Assembly (NCBI GenBank): GCA_910589415.1
Contig: OU342638.1
Span: forward strand, 32,709,579 to 32,773,578
Origin: Malachius bipustulatus
Taxonomy: Eukaryota; Arthropoda; Insecta; Coleoptera; Melyridae
Direction: 5' to 3'
Length of the DNA stretch: 64,000 nt
Shown here: piece by piece, positions 55,885-64,000 of the stretch
Position numbering within the stretch: the stretch's first letter is position 1
Layout of the letters: every line of letters begins with the position of its first letter
Position numbers and translations under genes: made by a program
The notes under the pieces: generated by a model
Databases searched by the model: none
What the model was told of the DNA's origin: nothing
Seen by the model: the letters and a program-made list of their open reading frames with translations, nothing else

Positions 55885-56737
55885 GTAAACAAAACGGAAA
55901 AATTCCTATCATATTTCATCATGTTAGATGAAAAAACAAAAGCCGCCATCGAACACATAACAAATAACGCATAACACATAACACGTAACACGTATCGATT
56001 CACCCTCTGGCCTGACTTACCACCTCCTGAAAGTGAGCGTGAAATCCCCAACCGCCACCCCAGGGGGTGAATCCTACACGGAGAGAGCGTGATTGCACCC
56101 TCAGAGGGTAAATCGAAAGGTGGCTCATCAAAAGTTACCTCTCTGGTTTCTCTCTACCGTCGTCTTTGTCTGTCCCTACAAAAGGTGTCTGGGTTGCTCT
56201 TCCGCCCCGGGCCCGGGGCCGGGAGGAGGGTCTCTCCTTCTGCCTGCAACCCGATGTCCTCGGGACGGGTCGCTATAATAAAGTGTCTCTCTGTGAGCGA
56301 TTGATCTCTATCTATCGATGTTTCGGAGTTTTAAAGCTGGAATCTGGATGCTCTGAAAGGGAAATTTAAGGGAAACCAGAAGAGGGGGAAACGATAGATG
56401 TAGGTGCTTGAAATAACTCGGCTTCAATGACGCCGAAAATCGGATACGTTGTTGTATCAACTGGAAGGGAGTACATTAAGTAGTGTGCATTTCTGGAATT
56501 TTATCTGTTTTCTTTTTTTTTAGGTTTTCCGTTGATGTGGGCAATTTATAAGATTATGGAGCGGGACGAAATCAAAGTGATGATTCGAAGCCGCAGCAGT
56601 TATCTCAAATCGACTGGACTTATTTGTTTAACGCCAATGCGCTCCAGGGATGGCGGAATTATATACAAGAGTATGATATGACACGCTGATGAGGCTGAAG
56701 GAGTCTTAACTAACTATAGCGTCATGAGCATCAAATC
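55885..56737. other. Satellite edge and GC-rich low-copy DNA
   Basis: Just after the array is a short degenerate run of ATAACACATAAC / ACACGTAAC motifs (about 55,955-55,995). A GC-rich patch with CCCCGGGCCCGGGGCC lies at 56,200-56,225. Overlapping frames at 56,089-56,369 occupy that patch and match nothing recognised. Confidence 0.4.
55997..56073. repeat. Inverted repeat, 14-bp arms
   Basis: GATTCACCCTCTGG (55,997-56,010) and CCAGGGGGTGAATC (56,060-56,073) are complementary at 13 of 14 positions across a 49-base loop. A second small hairpin, ACCCTC / GAGGGT, follows near 56,097. Confidence 0.75.
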
Positions 56738-57099
56738 TGTAATGTAACAAACTATCTGACATAACTGAAAAGTCTGCTGACAGAGGCCTAACTGAAGGAA
56801 ATTAAAAAGAAGAACTTATTGACGTTTAAAATGGTAAATTCTCTGTCATGAAAGTCGCTATTAAATTCCCGCCCTGAAGTCTTGAGAATATTTGACCTGA
56901 TTGAAATTTCTCACAGTCTTAATCTTTAGCTGCAAATATGTTAAACAAAATGGCCGACATGATTCTAACCCTCTTGAGCTTTTAAAATCCATGATGAATT
57001 AGTCTGTGATCGTGAGAGGCCTTTTTTGTTCGTTCTCTACACACTGAGATTTCTTGAATTAGCCAATTATCGGGAGAAAGGAGAAATTACTAAAACACA
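56738..57099 (-). mobile_element. LTR (family A copy 3), inverted
   Basis: On the minus strand it starts TGTGTTTTAGTAA and ends TTTGTTACATTACA, with the family landmarks GATAATTGGCTAATTC, AGAACGAACAAAA, AGGGTTAGAATCA, GTCGGCCATTTTG, CAGGGCGGGAATT, AGTTCTTCTTTTTAATTTCC and GTTAGGCCTCTGTC. A decayed primer-binding region follows (GATTTGATGCTCATGACG). The length is about 362 bp with no internal triplication. No internal coding sequence lies beyond it (below 56,720), so it is an isolated or truncated copy. Confidence 0.7.
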
Positions 57100-57488
57100 A
57101 ACACGCTCCCAAAATGCCGGGTTCTTATTTAATCTTTCTATTTCAAGGGCTTATACATTCTGAAAAAGAAAAAAAAGAAAAATAAATATAAAAGCCACGA
57201 TTTGAAGCTGGATAAGTGCCATCTTTGAGTATCAGTGACGCAAGATAGATAAATAAATGAATAAATACGTTGGTTTGGAAATAAATAAATAGTTTTGAGT
57301 GCAGAAATAGGTAAAAACAAAATTTGATCAAACAAATATACCTACCAGAGGAGTTATCAAAATGCAAAAATGTCAGTCATAATCGATAGAAACACAAAAA
57401 AACATATAAATTGTTAAAGGATCATCGCATACGTTTTTAAATTTGAAAAAACGCTCGGTATAATAGAGTTTGAAGTATCCTTCCCTAA
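57100..57488. other. AT-rich DNA, no gene recognised
   Basis: A-rich with AAATAAATA-like simple sequence at 57,170-57,300. Overlapping minus-strand frames at 57,138-57,367 reflect this composition. Confidence 0.45.
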
Positions 57489-57553
57489 TAGGATACCTGT
57501 ATTACCGACATTAACGCTAAATAAGTGTCAGTGTCGGTAATACAGGTTCCTTA
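57489..57553. repeat. Inverted repeat with 27-bp arms (MITE-like)
   Basis: 57,489-57,515 and 57,527-57,553 are inverted copies with about four mismatches. Both contain CCTGTATTACCGACA or its complement, separated by an 11-base loop. It may be the collapsed core of a fold-back element; no target duplication is obvious. Confidence 0.8.
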
Positions 57554-59522
57554 TACCATAATCTGTTCATCTCCAGCCAAATCGTATACTATGACAGTGA
57601 CAAAATTGAACTTTGAGTGTTGAAAAGTGACAAATGGCATTTGTGAGGCTGCATTTTAGATCGTTTCAAGTCTAACATTTCGATTTTACCATTGCGTAGT
57701 TGGCATGTGAGTTTTCTGACAAGGTTAATCGTCATTTGAAAAAAAATAGTGGCGTTAAGTTTTTTTTTTGTTGATTCAAGCCCGACTCTACGTCCAAATA
57801 TGAAAAAAGTAAGCCTAAAACGATACGTCACCATAAGAATAGAGGAAATCTGATATATTTTGTATATTTTTGAATATTTTAAATTATCGTGTTGATTAAG
57901 ATAATTCTTGGAAGGGATAGAGGGGATTTTAAGGGATATGGGATAAGGGATTTTGCTAGTACTATAGACGAAAAGGTCCTAAAAATAGCCAATCGAGAAA
58001 GATATCTAATTAGGTAGATTACAGACCATACAATCAAATCATCAACGTTGAAGAGAGATAGTGTAACGGAGGGTTATTGGTTCTTCTGGTTGCAAAATAG
58101 TGTTTTATGGAAATCTAAAGACGTCTGACGTCGCCTCCGTGGTCTCGTGAAGGCTTTTCCTCGTAACCGATAGGAGTTATCGGTTCTCCTCACAGCTCCT
58201 TCCGTATCTCCGTCCATAGAAGTCGGCTTTCACGTCTCTTCACTCATGATTCCTTATCGTGCACAATGCGAGGCCAATCGATAAGTGTAACCGAACGAGA
58301 GAACAATGAAGCTCTTTTAGAGATTAGGAACAAGGAACAGTTCTTAGCTCTCACAACCGGTAAAGTTTTCGGTCGCCTCCGGTCGACCTAACAGAGATAT
58401 GACGAAATATTTACCTTAAAAAAGTTATATAAGGTGAAAAAAATTATTCCTAATCGCAACTCCAAGGGAGTTATCAATCTTAATAATGCCATTAAGAACG
58501 GAAGAATTCCGAACTTTAATGCCTTATTTTTCACTCGACAGGCTTCTTTCAAATCCCTTTACGAATCACGACCAGCTTGACAGACTTCCCGCGCGATGGT
58601 GGTAAATAATGAATGAATCAGCTCGTCCTGAACGCATTAGGTGGATGAATATGTTAATCGACGCTTCACGACACAATCCGACCCTGATTACCTACCCTAA
58701 ACTTTATCCTTTTCTCGCCATCACGACTCATACGTGTAGCTTCTCTCATCGCCCCGTTCGATATCTCTTTCACATCTCCCCTGCACACATGTATCAGTAG
58801 ACTTCCCTCAATCGCCCGGCTGATGAATGTCTTGAGAAGTCACGAGGGTTGAAGGAGATTGCGTTTGTTTCTCATTCGTGTCGTCCGGGTTTCTATATAA
58901 GGGGTAGTTTGACAACGAGAAATGCAAATACAACTCTGGAGAATTGAGTCAGGGATTATTTATTGGGAGAGGGAATTTCAATGGAACTATTTTTAGGGGT
59001 TTCTTGTATTATTGGTAACAGTTACCCACTTTGCAAGGAATTGTATCTGTAACGTTGCTGAAACGAAGACACGCTAGCTTGAAAGGTTTGGTGGTGTTGT
59101 CTCTGCAACAATGCAGAGACGTTTATGAAACGTTAAATGTCCGCCCTAAGAAACGTTACATTGGAAAAATGTTTCATGAAAAGCCTTATTAGTGAAACAA
59201 CCTAGCAAACACTGTTAAATCCCTGGCATGTGAAATAAACATGTCAAAGCTACATGGAGATATCGTAAAACTTGTGCCAGATTAGCGTCTCTCAAAAAAT
59301 GTTTCAGATATTATTCATAAACGTTAAAAAAAGGTTTCATTTTTATTTGAAAAGTAACTTCCATGTTTGGACTCATACGGGTGGCTGCAAAAGAAACGAT
59401 ACATTATCCATTCTGAGACTATTCTTTTGGGATTTTACGGAAGAAACAAAATCCGTGACAATTGCAACGTCTCTTCAGAGTTGCTTTTGAGAACTACCTT
59501 GAAATCTGGATATCGAACTGAA
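57554..59522. other. Low-copy DNA, no gene recognised
   Basis: Includes an 8-bp hairpin AACCGATA / TATCGGTT near 58,166. Short frames (57,589-57,834; 58,609-58,800; 59,272-59,490) are unassigned. Confidence 0.4.
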
Positions 59523-59553
59523 CATAATGTAAGACTTTTTCGTCCAGATATGC
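59523..59553 (+). repeat. 31-bp repeat at the edge of the duplicated block
   Basis: CATAATGTAAGACTTTTTCG, TCCAGATATGCA recurs with one change at 60,570-60,600. It directly abuts the left edge of the 715-bp duplicated block, but is absent before the second copy of that block at 63,286. Confidence 0.85.
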
Positions 59554-60271
59554 ACTTCCTTCGGCCATTTCCGAGACACATTACTGCTATTTTTATTATT
59601 TATCTCGTGAAATTTCTTTCTTTTGCCCCCATCCACGCGGAGCTACGTGAAAGTTTGGAATGAGTAAACTAACTGAGACCGACTTTAATTTTACATTATT
59701 CGAGAGGTCGGGGGAAATGGAACAATACAAGAGGTTTCGGAAGAATGTCTCCCAGGTCAGTACATTTGTTTGCCAGATTTTCTATTTGGATTATCGCAGA
59801 GAGGATGATTTCTCACTCCCATCATGTACCACCTGCTTTCAAGCGGTCCAGGGATCCTGCCCCCTAATATCCTCCAACTCGAGTGTACCGAAAGACGAAT
59901 CTTATTAGCAGGGTCATGGCCTAAATTAGGTTAGTCGTCTACATATATGGATTGCTGATACTGGAGAAGCGCTGCATAGTCGCAAACCACTAGCTCTGCA
60001 GTTCCGTTTTCTTCTTCGTATCCTCTGCACTCGGATCTTGAGAATACTCTTGAATTCAGTCTTAGGTTTGTTCTTGACAACTGGTCATTTATCGCCTTTG
60101 GTGACGTTGGTGTAGCGCAAGGATCCAATTCATCACCGAAAGTTTTGTTTAGATTACAGTAATAACATTTTAAAACATTATCGTTACAAGATATAACGTT
60201 ATAATGATAATGTTATATGTGTTATATGATAATCATGATATAATCTGCCAGGTACCGACCTTGCAATAATG
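59554..60271 (+). repeat. Duplicated block, copy 1 (about 715 bp)
   Basis: Matches 63,286-64,000 at roughly 90-95% identity in direct orientation. Within it two frames stay open in both copies: on the plus strand a frame containing MEQYKRFRKNVSQ and FYLDYRREDDFSL, and on the minus strand one containing SPKAINDQLSRTNL and FSRSECRGYEEENGT. The two overlap over part of the block only. Just upstream in copy 1 a hydrophobic frame (ITAIFIIYLVKFLSFAPIHA) is interrupted in copy 2 by a 15-base loss. I recognise no family. It could be a local tandem duplication of part of a gene or an unclassified repeat. Confidence 0.85.
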
Positions 60272-60886
60272 CTGACTAAGGGTAAGCAATGAGGAACTCG
60301 TGCAGCGTGCGTCTATCGCAGATCGTCCCGCCCATCCATGGACAGAGTTAAGGGTTGCTACGTCATCGACCGTCGTTACTCTATCATCAGCCTCTCTAAA
60401 GGTCCGTTCAACGACGGAACAATATGTTTTCTTCACGATTGTATCCAGTTCCCTAGGAGAGTAGCTTATAGGGAAATATCGGAGTACTATTGCCTATTCG
60501 GGCTACTTAGAGAGATAGATACATGAAACGCGAACAAGAGAAATAGACTCCAGAACCGATCACGGTCTCATAATGTAAAACTTTTTCGTCCAGATATGCA
60601 TAAATGTACCTAAGAAGGTCCATTCGATGGAGAATAACAGACCTCTACAGTCATATCTTTACCGGGAAGTTTGAAGAACTGAAAAATGAAGGTATTGACA
60701 GAAAAATTGGATTTAAAACTTGCTTTCCTTTATTTGTATGCCATTTAAAATCTGACGAGCATCATTTCTCTTTATTAAACCTATCTTTTCTCTTCACTGA
60801 CTCTTAAAAGCTTTAAAAATCATCATACAAATATCCAGAATATCAATTTCCATTCTAGGGCGCTTAAAGAATCAGTATCAGTGGCC
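60272..60886. other. Spacer after duplicated block, no gene recognised
   Basis: Contains the second copy of the 31-bp repeat at 60,570-60,600. Frames at 60,338-60,526 and 60,604-60,807 are unassigned. Confidence 0.4.
60570..60600 (+). repeat. 31-bp repeat, second copy
   Basis: CATAATGTAAAACTTTTTCG, TCCAGATATGCA matches 59,523-59,553 with one substitution. Flanking sequence on both sides is unrelated. Confidence 0.85.
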
Positions 60887-61060
60887 TCCTCGGTAGTCTA
60901 GAGGTCAGAATGCCCGGCGCGTAACCAGGCGACGTTGGCTTCGATTCCCACTCCAGACACAACACTTTTTCCAACAGATTCTCATCCTTACATGACGCTG
61001 TTGCAAAAGCACTAAAAGGAAAACTTCCCCATTGAGACGAAAGGTGGGTAAAATTGAAAT
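60887..61060 (+). repeat. tRNA-derived SINE candidate
   Basis: The head carries both RNA polymerase III promoter boxes of a tRNA: A box TAGTCTAGAGG (60,894-60,904) and B box GCTTCGATTCC (60,938-60,948), 44 bases apart. An anticodon arm CCCGG-CGCGTAA-CCAGG can be drawn with one mismatch (anticodon position CGT), but U33 is G, the G53-C61 pair is lost and only about half of the acceptor stem pairs, so it cannot be a working tRNA. About 100 bases of unrelated tail follow. This is the structure of a tRNA-headed SINE, or a single decayed tRNA pseudogene. The 3' end is a guess, since no second copy is in view. Confidence 0.5.
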
Positions 61061-62358
61061 ATAAACTAAGCCTCGTGAATTGATGATGGTAAAAATATAT
61101 GAAGAGTAAAAAAAGGGGGAAAAAATTGTAAAAACACGTTGTTTTGGGACAACTGATGACTTGACGGTTGAAATGATGGTTCGTCGCAGTCCCCAAACTT
61201 TGTAAAAGAGTAACGGTAGAGACCGTCGATTCTTCTTGAAGAGGTAAAAAGTAATAAGAAAGAAAAACCTTATTCGGTTGACGTTGATCCTGGATGAATC
61301 TGAGCTCCTTCTTCGAATTAATATTACCAAGAAGAATTATTAAATAGGTGATAGACAGACAACACAAGTGAGAGTTTCCCGTTTCTTAAATTTTACGTCC
61401 CTCGTCTCGCATTTTATAACAAAAGACATAAAAGAGTGGAGATAAAAATTTGCATTTCCGCAGGCCATTTATGGGAAACACGTCGTTGGTTCATATAGAG
61501 AGGTACTGTATGGAAATTCTCTTATCCCTTTGATGATGTTATAAACGAAAGCTACCGGCTGTAAAAATATAAAAAGAACCATCCGGGAAACGATTCTAGT
61601 TTTACAACTGCAGAGTTCTCTAACATTTAGGATTCACTCCGATGAACAGCCCCTGGTCGTAATAGAAGAGAAAATATAATTTCATCTATATTGAGCCAAT
61701 CAAATTCCGGAACTAAAAACCTGAAAATCGCATTTCAAAGAGTTGTTGAACGGGTAAAAAGCACCTCGCTGCTGAAACTTCAGAGTAAACAGCATCCGTG
61801 ACTCGTTCAATTGCTAATGAAAAACTGGAACACCTCATAATTATTTCACTCCTAAAATCTAGTTCCCGATATTGCATACGCTCCCAGAGAGAAGTAAATT
61901 ATCCCTCGACCTGCCTACCCTCATCAGGGATGCGTCTCTTTCATCCCCGCGTAATAGGACAGTCCGAGGAACACGTGTCCGTCCACAAAGAGGATAAAGG
62001 ACTCCTGTAGGAAATGAACATATTACGTAGAGCGACGCTTCTGTTATTAAATTCGGCCTACCCAGACCTCGTTCGGCGTAAAAACTCACCTCGTACGTAC
62101 GGCAGAGAGGCGGTGGGTGGTTATTATACAGTGCGTGTCCAGGGAGGGATGAAATTATGTTCGGACAGGAGTAAATTCCATAACCACCCGGAATATTATC
62201 CAAGTTGCAGGGCGAGGTTGTCAGTTGTTCTATAAATATTCACCTCGTAAAGCGCTCGTTAAAAAACACACTCAAGTAACTTGTAATGAAATCCTGGGAT
62301 CTCATTAAACAGTAGGTTTTCTGACGTTGTAACGGTCACCCAGTCTTGAAGAGGTGAC
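61061..62358. other. Low-copy DNA, no gene recognised
   Basis: Two overlapping minus-strand frames (167 and 141 codons, about 60,864-61,367) run across the SINE candidate and are not credible genes. At 62,090 a minus-strand donor (CGAG then GTGAGTTTTT) follows an open stretch, but no acceptor or ATG supports an exon. Confidence 0.4.
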
Positions 62359-62516
62359 CACCAGGTTTTCCCCTGTCACACATTTACGACCTCGGGAACA
62401 ACACTCCGCCAAGTGGCATTTGCGCAAATCGAGAAAACTAGGTGAACGCGGTTGTGTTTACTGTACTTTTCGCCGCCTTTGGTTCCTTTACTTCAATATC
62501 CAGGCATCGATTTCCT
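62359..62516 (-). repeat. Dispersed repeat, inverted partner of 41.4 kb
   Basis: Reverse-orientation copy of 41,371-41,529 with about 85% identity. Sequence beyond both ends is unrelated between the copies, so the boundaries are fairly sharp. The inner 7-bp inverted repeat GGTCACC / GGTGACC (62,335-62,358) adjoins one end in this copy only. Confidence 0.85.
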
Positions 62517-63285
62517 CTGAAGCGCCGGGATGAAGGCGGAAAGTAAATTATTATGCATCTCTTTCTGTGGCCGGACGGCTAGCTAGACCCGCATCTCTTG
62601 GAGGAGAGTATTCCTCCTGAATGTACTGTTTGAAGCTGTAATGAAATTTGGAACTCCCTGTGAATGGTTATGTAGGCGATCGGGTACGCGCTGCGCTTCC
62701 CATTACTGTTATTGCGTTCTGTATCCATAGCAGACCTCTCTTCTGACGGGTGTGATGAATCTCCAGAAGGAACCATGCCTTGACGGAGAGTTACATCACG
62801 AAAACTAGGACAAAGAGAGCATTCATCCGAGTGTATTGTTATCATTATTGGATATCTTGTTTTCTTAATTCAAACGTGAGTACCATTTAATTGTCCCCAT
62901 TTGCTAAATTTATCTTCGACTGAAAATTGGGTCTGTTCCTCCCGTGGGTCGTCCATCACGCATAATGGGTACGAACCACTCTTATTGATAAGGGCCGAAC
63001 GAAAAAAAAAACCGGGAGTATCTGTGACGTGACAACGCCGAAAACGGGGGGCTCAGAATATTATATAGGAGGCCGCAGATTACATTCGCGTGTTGGAAAT
63101 GTAATCAGTCAGATGTGACTGGATGAAAGCATCTGCGGGAAAACAGCGGAAAAATATTTCGTCCACTTCGCGAATATGGCGAACGCTAAAAGCACATTTA
63201 TAACGCACAATGTCGCGCGGATGAGAGGTCGCATGCAGATACGGACGATTTGGCAACGACGCACGTGAGCCCATCAAATATTACA
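62517..63285. other. Low-copy DNA, no gene recognised
   Basis: An 88-codon minus-strand frame at 62,579-62,845 and a 65-codon frame at 63,080-63,277 have no recognised domain. Confidence 0.4.
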
Positions 63286-64000
63286 ACTTCCTTCGGCCAT
63301 TTCCGAGACACATTACTGCTATTTTTATTATTTATCTCGTGTTCTTTCGCCCCAATCCACGCGGAGCTACGTGAAAGTTTGGAACGAGTAAACTAACTGA
63401 GACCGACTTTAATTTTACATTATTCGAGAGGTCGGGGGAAATGGAACAATACAAGAGGTTTCGGAAGAATGTCTCCCAGGTCAGTACATTTGTTTGCCAG
63501 ATTTTCTATTTGGATTATCGCAGAGAGGATGATTTCTCACTCCAATCATGTACCTTCTCCTTTCAAGTGGTCCAGGGATCGTGCCTCCTAATACCCTCCA
63601 GCCCGAGTGTACTGAAAAACGAATCTTATTAGCAGGGCCGTGGCCCAAATTAGGTTAGCTGTCTCCATATATGGATTGCTGATGCTGGAGAAGCGCTGCA
63701 TAGTCACAAAGCACAGGGTATTCAGTTCCGTTTTCTTCTTCATATCCTCTGCACTCGGATCTTGAAAATAGTCTTGAATTCAGTATTAGGTTTGTTCTTG
63801 ACAACTGGTCATTTATCGCCTTTGGTGACGTTGATGTACCGCAAGGATCCAATTCATCACCGAGAATTTTAAAGTTTTGTTTAGATTGCAGTAATAACAT
63901 TTTACAGCATTATGGTTACAAGATATAATGTTATAATGATAATGTTATATGTGTTATATGATAATAATGATATAATCTGCCAGGTACCAACCTTTCAATA
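63286..64000 (+). repeat. Duplicated block, copy 2 (runs off the window)
   Basis: Second copy of 59,554-60,271, starting at ACTTCCTTCGGCCATTTCC and still matching at the last base of the window, so its right end is unknown. It differs by a 15-base loss near 63,340 and an 8-base gain near 63,868. The plus-strand MEQYKRFRKNVSQ frame (63,441-63,632) and the minus-strand frame (63,655-63,900) remain open. Confidence 0.85.

Noticed and set aside
56690..56712. CTGATGAGGCTGAAGG as a hammerhead core
   Set aside because: No GAAA after a closed stem II and no pairing stem I.
60864..61367. 167- and 141-codon overlapping minus-strand frames
   Set aside because: They run antisense through the tRNA-derived sequence and overlap each other in different frames; no domain is seen.
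62091..62203. Minus-strand open stretch ending at a strong donor (GTGAGTTTTT)
   Set aside because: The frame begins at a TTG, no in-frame ATG exists and no acceptor is present upstream.

Overview
The window looks like a gene-poor, repeat-rich stretch of an animal nuclear genome, most probably an insect or other arthropod. The DNA is AT-rich. No open frame is both long and recognisable. There are relics of several LTR retrotransposons (one with a primer-binding site close to tRNA-Lys), a non-LTR reverse-transcriptase fragment, Penelope-type hammerhead-ribozyme elements, a tRNA-headed SINE candidate, a mariner-like MITE candidate and four tandem arrays. No bacterial operon structure, rRNA, intact tRNA or CRISPR array is seen. 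Species cannot be named from what is visible.

Layout. 1-13.6 kb is mostly low-copy sequence with a reverse-transcriptase scrap beside an integrase scrap (3.24-3.46 kb), a diverged pair of dispersed repeats, a 20-bp minisatellite, a tRNA-Lys-type primer-binding site (6.17 kb) and short duplications. 13.6-16.3 kb is a diverged satellite of about 305 bp built from two half-units. 16.3-25.5 kb is low-copy sequence with a MITE candidate (18.2 kb), homopolymer-rich repeat-like DNA (20-21.5 kb) and a hammerhead-ribozyme element (24.3-24.6 kb). 25.5-26.3 kb is an LTR carrying an internal triplication. 28.1-28.7 kb is a possible 5' exon region. 30.8-33.1 kb is a tandem array of about 300-bp units interrupted by a head-to-head inverted pair of the ribozyme element. 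38.95-39.79 kb is a well-preserved solo LTR with matching flanks. 43.9-44.36 kb is an LTR plus primer-binding site, followed after about 70 bp by an 11.4-kb satellite (44.43-55.88 kb) with a five-monomer, 764-bp higher-order repeat and two seven-monomer variants. 56.7-57.1 kb is an inverted copy of the same LTR family. 59.5-64 kb holds a duplicated block of about 715 bp that runs off the window end.

Genes. No confident complete gene is present. Several short, splice-flanked open segments, most on the minus strand (1.08, 6.97, 10.08, 17.95 and 25.17 kb), could be exons of a gene with very large introns, but pseudo-exons of this kind occur by chance and their frames do not all agree. They are given as candidates only.

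The most interesting items are the two hammerhead ribozyme folds, the nested inverted ribozyme element, and the highly homogenised satellite with expanded repeat variants that abuts a truncated LTR element.
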